The notes under the pieces were generated by a model. The model was given only the letters and a program-made list of their open reading frames with translations. It was not told the origin of the DNA and did not search any database. The translations under genes were made by a program, and so were the position numbers. This document shows, one piece after another, positions 60,110 to 64,000 of a DNA stretch of 64,000 nucleotides. This DNA is from an uncultured Verrucomicrobiota bacterium (GTDB lineage: Bacteria > Verrucomicrobiota > Verrucomicrobiia > Opitutales > Seribacteraceae): the NCBI GenBank assembly GCA_902612125.1, contig CACMBV010000006.1, forward strand, positions 1 to 64,000, read 5' to 3'. Within the stretch, counting starts at the first letter, position 1. Every line of letters starts with the position of its first letter.

Positions 60110-61063
60110 ATGGATTCAATCATCAACTCTTTTACTGCAAGGCTTGCCAACATTCCAAGCCATAAGACAGTAGGTAAAAACGGTACTTTTTGGCTGCCAC
60201 CTGAATCAACCAATTCTTTTTCATCAAAACTTAAAGACTTGAGCAGCAGGAATTCGCGTTTCAACGAAAAATCATCAAAAAACAATCCCGCAGAAACCAA
60301 TAGTAAGGCAAAATCTGTTGGGAAAATTCAGACCCAGTCCAACAAAGGGGTTCTCTCTAACTTGAATCAGGTAACGAGAGTACGCAATAGTCAAGTACTT
60401 CAATCCGTCAATACTACAAGTCCTCACCCTAAGGGTATGTTCAAGGGAGTGCTAGCTCGATCGATTCCTCCAACCCATAAAGCACACATGGAAAGCTTAC
60501 CGGTCCACAAAAATGTAGTAAATCGTGGGGTCGAAAAAATATCATCTGAAAGCGAAAACCTGCAGCTTAAGGACAAAGAAAACCAATTTCTCATCGGAGA
60601 TAAAGAAGAACATGAGGGGCAAAAGAATAACCAAAATCATGGCACAAAACATGCTCTTTTACACAATCTAATGTTTTTATCCGAAAAACTTAATCTCATT
60701 CTTACTCAAGCTTCTTCGATTGCAAAGTCAGAAAATCGCTTGCATGACAAGTCGTGTAAACTCCTTGAGTATTTAGCTAAGGAAATAGCATCCAAAATTG
60801 CCTGCCTGAATAAAGACGAATCCAAAATTGTGCGATTGGCATTTGATTTGCCTAACGGCTCTGCTGTCAGAGTCCGAATTGAACAGAGACCCTCAAGTCT
60901 TTCGATTTCTTTTATTACCCGGGACTCGGAAACCCAAAATGTAATTGAATTTATCCAAGAATTTTTGGGTAGAAATGAAAATCTAGACACCTCTGGTGCC
61001 CTTTCGATCTATTTGTTTAAATCATATCAAGACATGGACACCTACTTTCACCAAGCTGCTTAA
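60110..61063 (+). CDS. fliK: FliK-like hook-length control protein
   Basis: 317 residues from ATG 60110. A long low-complexity N-terminal part rich in Ser, Asn and Lys, expected for a secreted ruler, is followed by a C-terminal domain (about 230-305) resembling Flg_hook: IVRLAFDLPNGSAVRVRIEQ then SLSISFITRDSETQNVIEFI. Position between the MotE-like gene and flgD is where fliK commonly lies. Sequence similarity of FliK proteins is always weak, so position carries part of the argument. Confidence 0.65.
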   Translation: MDSIINSFTARLANIPSHKTVGKNGTFWLPPESTNSFSSKLKDLSSRNSRFNEKSSKNNPAETNSKAKSVGKIQTQSNKGVLSNLNQVTRVRNSQVLQSVNTTSPHPKGMFKGVLARSIPPTHKAHMESLPVHKNVVNRGVEKISSESENLQLKDKENQFLIGDKEEHEGQKNNQNHGTKHALLHNLMFLSEKLNLILTQASSIAKSENRLHDKSCKLLEYLAKEIASKIACLNKDESKIVRLAFDLPNGSAVRVRIEQRPSSLSISFITRDSETQNVIEFIQEFLGRNENLDTSGALSIYLFKSYQDMDTYFHQAA

Positions 61064-61074
61064 CAAAAATAATT

Positions 61075-61512
61075 ATGATAGAAGCAATCTCCTCCTCAAT
61101 GGCGACCAATCCCAGATCACAACAGTTAGTTGAAAAGGGAAAGCGGGAAGGTTCCTACATGGAAATGGATGATTTCCTACAACTTTTAACCGCTCAAATA
61201 AGTAATCAAGATCCATTGGAACCGATGAAAGATACAGAATTTATCTCTCAAATGGCCAACATCGCGTCCCTTGAGCAAATGCAACAATTTTCTAAAGGTT
61301 TTGAAAATTTTGCTGATTCTCACAAGGATATGGTGACTCAGGCTTATTTGGGCAGACAAGTTAGCGTCGAGAATGAGAATGGGCTTGTTAGTGGAATTGT
61401 GGATGCGGTCAATAAGGCTGAAGACGGTAATGTAACAGTCCAAGTTAAGGGTAAAGATTATGACCCTGAGAAAATTTCCCGTGTTTCTCTACCTGGGTTT
61501 TCTGATCAATGA
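61075..61512 (+). CDS. flgD: FlgD, hook cap/scaffold protein
   Basis: 145 residues, a short FlgD. The conserved core is MDDFLQLLTAQISNQDPLEP followed by MKDTEFISQMANIASLEQMQ (about 31-71). After it comes only one small beta region (AYLGRQVSVENENG ...), so the Ig-like C-terminal domains of longer FlgDs are missing. Needed to assemble the hook. Overlaps flgE by 4 nt (ATGA). Confidence 0.92.
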   Translation: MIEAISSSMATNPRSQQLVEKGKREGSYMEMDDFLQLLTAQISNQDPLEPMKDTEFISQMANIASLEQMQQFSKGFENFADSHKDMVTQAYLGRQVSVENENGLVSGIVDAVNKAEDGNVTVQVKGKDYDPEKISRVSLPGFSDQ

Positions 61513-62375
61513 TAGCCTCTCTTTACAATGGGATTACTTCCCTTAAGAGCCTCACTCAAGGTCTGCAAGTACTTGGGAATAACATAGCTAATGTCAATTC
61601 CTTGGGTTACAAAGCATCTCGAGCTAATTATTCGGACAATTTTTATTTACATTTGAATGATGCTGAATCTGGTGAGGGAGGTGTGCCAAGCAATAATATT
61701 CAGCAGCATGGTACGGGTGTGCATGTGAGTTCGATTTCCTCTGATTTTAATCAGGGTACGATTGAGGTAACTGGACTTGATCTCGATGTTGCAATCCAAG
61801 GAGAGGCTCTTCCTAATGCAGGAGGGTTCTTTCAGGTAGTTGATCCAAATACGGAGGAGGTTTATTTTACAAGAGCGGGTGCATTCGAAGCCACAAATCA
61901 GGGACTTGTAGTTACGCGCGATCAGTACCGCTATCAATTACAAGGGATAAACGGGGCTTTGCAAGTTTCATTGGAGGAAGGAGAAACCCTCCTTGCAAGA
62001 AGAGTCGAAGAGGATGGAAAAATCAACTTAGTTGTCTCCAAACAAGACATTAACGGGGGAACAGAAGATGTGATTCGTAATGTAGGTCAGATCAGCATCG
62101 TAAATTTTCAATCCCCGCAATATTTAAGGAGAGCAGGCAATGGTTTTTATTCAAACGGATCTCCCGGTCAAGATCTAGCAGGTCAGGTAGATAATTTTTT
62201 TCCAGCAAGTGGCTCGAATGGTAAAATTAAGCAATATTCCTTAGAACTTTCGAATGTTGATTTAACCAACCAATTTGCTTCCATGATTTCCCATCAACGT
62301 ACTTTCCAGGCTGGTTCCAGAGTCGTTACTACTTCGGATGCTATTCTGCGGGAAGCAGTTAATCTTAAAAGATAA
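61509..62375 (+). CDS. flgE: FlgE-type flagellar hook protein
   Basis: 288 residues, shorter than the ~400-residue hook proteins. N-terminal NGITSLKSLTQGLQVLGNNI then NVNSLGYKASRANYSDNFY, with SISSDFNQGTIEVTGLDLDV in the core; C-terminal ELSNVDLTNQFASMISHQRT and the following helix. This is the hook/rod family; FlgE is chosen because it follows flgD, but FlgF or FlgG cannot be fully excluded from sequence alone. A reduced middle domain explains the length. Confidence 0.82.
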   Translation: MIASLYNGITSLKSLTQGLQVLGNNIANVNSLGYKASRANYSDNFYLHLNDAESGEGGVPSNNIQQHGTGVHVSSISSDFNQGTIEVTGLDLDVAIQGEALPNAGGFFQVVDPNTEEVYFTRAGAFEATNQGLVVTRDQYRYQLQGINGALQVSLEEGETLLARRVEEDGKINLVVSKQDINGGTEDVIRNVGQISIVNFQSPQYLRRAGNGFYSNGSPGQDLAGQVDNFFPASGSNGKIKQYSLELSNVDLTNQFASMISHQRTFQAGSRVVTTSDAILREAVNLKR

Positions 62376-62401
62376 TTTTAAACCCTCAATATCTACTTGA
62401 C

Positions 62402-62947
62402 ATGTGTGCGGCACAACTAGACGAAATTCCTGAAGGTGATGAACCCAAAGAAAAGAAAAAAGATTCCGGCGGAGGTAATTTAGTACCTGCATTGATTGCA
62501 ATTCTTTTAGCACCGACTTTGGCTGTTGGTGCGATGTATGTTGTAATCAATCTAAACAAACCTCAGGAAACTGTAAAAGCTCAAATTACGGAAGGAGGTC
62601 AGCCTTTAAATATGGAACCTTCTGGGGAGGAAAAGTTTTATGAGTTAACTCAACTCATAACCAACTTAGGCGGACCTATTAAATCTAGGTATATTAATCT
62701 AGACCTCAAGTTGGAAGGTTTAGCCGGAGATTTTGAAAAAATTCTTGAAATGAATGAACACAGAATCCGTGACAAGGCATTGTCCATAATGGGAGGTTAT
62801 AGTTATGAAGATGCACAACTGGACGGTTTTCAGGAAAGGGTGCGGGTTGATTTGAAAAAAGGATTTTCTTCCGTTTTGAGGAAGTATCGGGATGGTGAGA
62901 GTGATTTGATTAGACAGATTTACTTTATGCAATTTGTTGTTCAGTGA
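62402..62947 (+). CDS. fliL: FliL, stator-associated membrane protein
   Basis: 181 residues with one membrane helix (about 28-50; LVPALIAILLAPTLAVGAMY), a short linker, and the periplasmic FliL domain (about 75-181; YELTQLITNLGGPIKSRYIN, ending in RQIYFMQFVVQ). FliL sits around stator units at the basal body. The gene is followed by fliM after 18 bp. Confidence 0.88.
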   Translation: MCAAQLDEIPEGDEPKEKKKDSGGGNLVPALIAILLAPTLAVGAMYVVINLNKPQETVKAQITEGGQPLNMEPSGEEKFYELTQLITNLGGPIKSRYINLDLKLEGLAGDFEKILEMNEHRIRDKALSIMGGYSYEDAQLDGFQERVRVDLKKGFSSVLRKYRDGESDLIRQIYFMQFVVQ

Positions 62948-62965
62948 TAGAGATTTGATACGCAA

Positions 62966-63982
62966 ATGCCGGAAGACGCAAAGTTTGATGATGAAAGCTT
63001 CGATGTAAGTGAAATCGAAGGCTCCGTCACCACGGGTCCAGTTTTTTTGCATGACGGTACTAAAATTACTGACTCTTCTATTGTCAGTGTTAAAAAGTAT
63101 GATTTTACCAATCCGATTGTCTTATCTGATGCTGACCTGAGTAAACTTAGAACTAAATCAGAACAATTTGTTTACTATCTATCTGGTCATCTCTCTATGT
63201 TTTTAAGAACTGAGTTCAACCTTGAGCTCGAAGATCTTAATGCTGATTTATATTCAAATTTTACCCAGTCCATTAAAACCCCATCATGCATATCTCTTTT
63301 TAAAATTCAGGAACTGAATGGGGTGTGTCTTTTAGATGTTAATTCTCACCTGTCTGTCACTGTTGTTGATCGAATTTTGGGAGGTAGAGGGTCGACCAAT
63401 CCAGAGGAACGAGGACTCACTGATATTGAGAAAGCTCTAGTTGAGGATTTCAATTTAATCATTCTTGAGGAATGGTGTAAACAATGGGCGAGTTCTATGC
63501 AATTAACTCCTTCGATCATTGGTAATGAAAGTACAGGTAAGTTTTTGCAGACATCTCCCTCTGACGCAATGGTTTTGGTTTTAAGTATGGAAGCCTCTTT
63601 TGGTGATGTTTCAGGTCCCATGAGAATTGCGGTTCCTTACTATACAATGGAACCGGTTTTAAGCAGGCTTCTTTCGATGGCTTCTGCCGAAGAAAAAAAA
63701 CCGGTTTCTAAAATGCCTAGGTGGCATGATATTTATGACGATATTCCAGTGGATGTTTCCGCAGAATGGGACGCTTTTCAATTAACACTCCGCGATCTTT
63801 CTAATCTTCAGGTAAATGATGTCATTGAGATGGACCCTGATTTGATCACGAACACTCATTTAAGGGTTGAAGGACGGACCTGTTTTACCGGAGAAATTGG
63901 TCTAGAGGGTGATCAGGTAGCATTTCAGGTGAATGAAAGTATTTCAGAAGCAGTTAAATTAATCGGCAAAAAAAATGGATAG
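62966..63982 (+). CDS. fliM: FliM, flagellar motor switch protein
   Basis: 338 residues. The middle domain shows LFKIQELNGVCLLDVNSHLS with LSVTVVDRILGGRGS and RGLTDIEKALVEDFNLIILE. The C-terminal SpoA-like domain contains VNDVIEMDPDLITNTHLRVE. The N-terminal CheY-binding LSQxEID motif is not clearly seen, although an acidic N-terminus (DVSEIEG) is present. Overlaps the start of fliN by 8 nt. Confidence 0.92.
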   Translation: MPEDAKFDDESFDVSEIEGSVTTGPVFLHDGTKITDSSIVSVKKYDFTNPIVLSDADLSKLRTKSEQFVYYLSGHLSMFLRTEFNLELEDLNADLYSNFTQSIKTPSCISLFKIQELNGVCLLDVNSHLSVTVVDRILGGRGSTNPEERGLTDIEKALVEDFNLIILEEWCKQWASSMQLTPSIIGNESTGKFLQTSPSDAMVLVLSMEASFGDVSGPMRIAVPYYTMEPVLSRLLSMASAEEKKPVSKMPRWHDIYDDIPVDVSAEWDAFQLTLRDLSNLQVNDVIEMDPDLITNTHLRVEGRTCFTGEIGLEGDQVAFQVNESISEAVKLIGKKNG

Positions 63983-64000
63983 CAAAAAAATGGATATTGT
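63975..64000 (+). CDS. fliN: Start of probable fliN, cut by window edge
   Basis: An ATG at 63975 overlaps the fliM stop (tag, 63980-63982) and opens a frame MDSKKMDI that leaves the window. Only eight codons are visible, so the name rests on the usual fliM-fliN order. Confidence 0.5.

Overview
The window looks like a chromosomal segment of a Verrucomicrobiota bacterium, probably a marine Opitutae/Puniceicoccales-like lineage. The basis is the DUF1501, DUF1549/DUF1553 and cytochrome/WD40 gene set, a CxPxR sulfatase with a PA14 domain, a giant cadherin-like surface protein with a Trp-rich C-terminus, a menaquinone prenyltransferase, and gene families typical of that phylum. A planctomycete is the main alternative. 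The assignment rests on recognised families only; no database search was run.

Layout. 1-2553: a truncated HTH gene, hisA (both minus) and an M42 aminopeptidase (plus). 2554-25690: an accessory island ending at the 3' end of a tRNA-Asp gene (25610-25686, minus). It is built of modules separated by scars that combine a piece of tRNA or tmRNA 3' end with the C-terminal tail of a tyrosine recombinase. The modules are a secreted DUF1501/PD40/PPC/DUF1549-1553/cytochrome-WD40 operon (3048-10421), a GAF-adenylate cyclase (10968-12146), a sulfatase (12798-15074), a compact six-gene minus-strand operon (15567-23145) and an AT-rich HNH nuclease with five HTH units (23517-25118). A 175-bp direct repeat (15207-15381 and 25462-25636) includes 27 bp identical to the tRNA-Asp end. 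A 61-bp direct repeat (15501-15561 and 23315-23375) brackets the six-gene operon.

The six-gene operon is the strongest candidate for an undescribed system. In transcription order it encodes a GYF_2/J-like/CFI-box protein, a membrane protein with an extracytoplasmic coiled coil and a cytoplasmic GrpE-like domain, an Hsp70 with an extra domain at the interdomain linker, a soluble Ser/Thr kinase, a TerB-like protein and a ClpN-like protein. Spacings are -4, 12, 5, -8 and -4 nt. The arrangement suggests a membrane-coupled chaperone and kinase stress or defence pathway.

25824-36150 is housekeeping: MBL hydrolase, DinG-like helicase, PP2C phosphatase, TPR protein, MurJ, four type IV/type II prepilin-like proteins, MenA and an M29-like peptidase. 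A 9-bp-periodic stretch (36197-36448) precedes a 3231-residue surface protein (36581-46276). Then come dxs, xseB, an M48 protease, a VanZ-like protein, a cysteine-depleted FmdB-like protein and a MORN-like protein.

51369-64000: a soluble PAS histidine kinase is divergent from a flagellar cluster, flgB-flgC-fliE-fliF-fliG-fliH-fliI-fliJ-motE-like-fliK-flgD-flgE-fliL-fliM-fliN (cut by the window edge). The cluster is led by a well-formed sigma-54 promoter at 53054-53069, so the kinase is a plausible regulator of flagellar synthesis.
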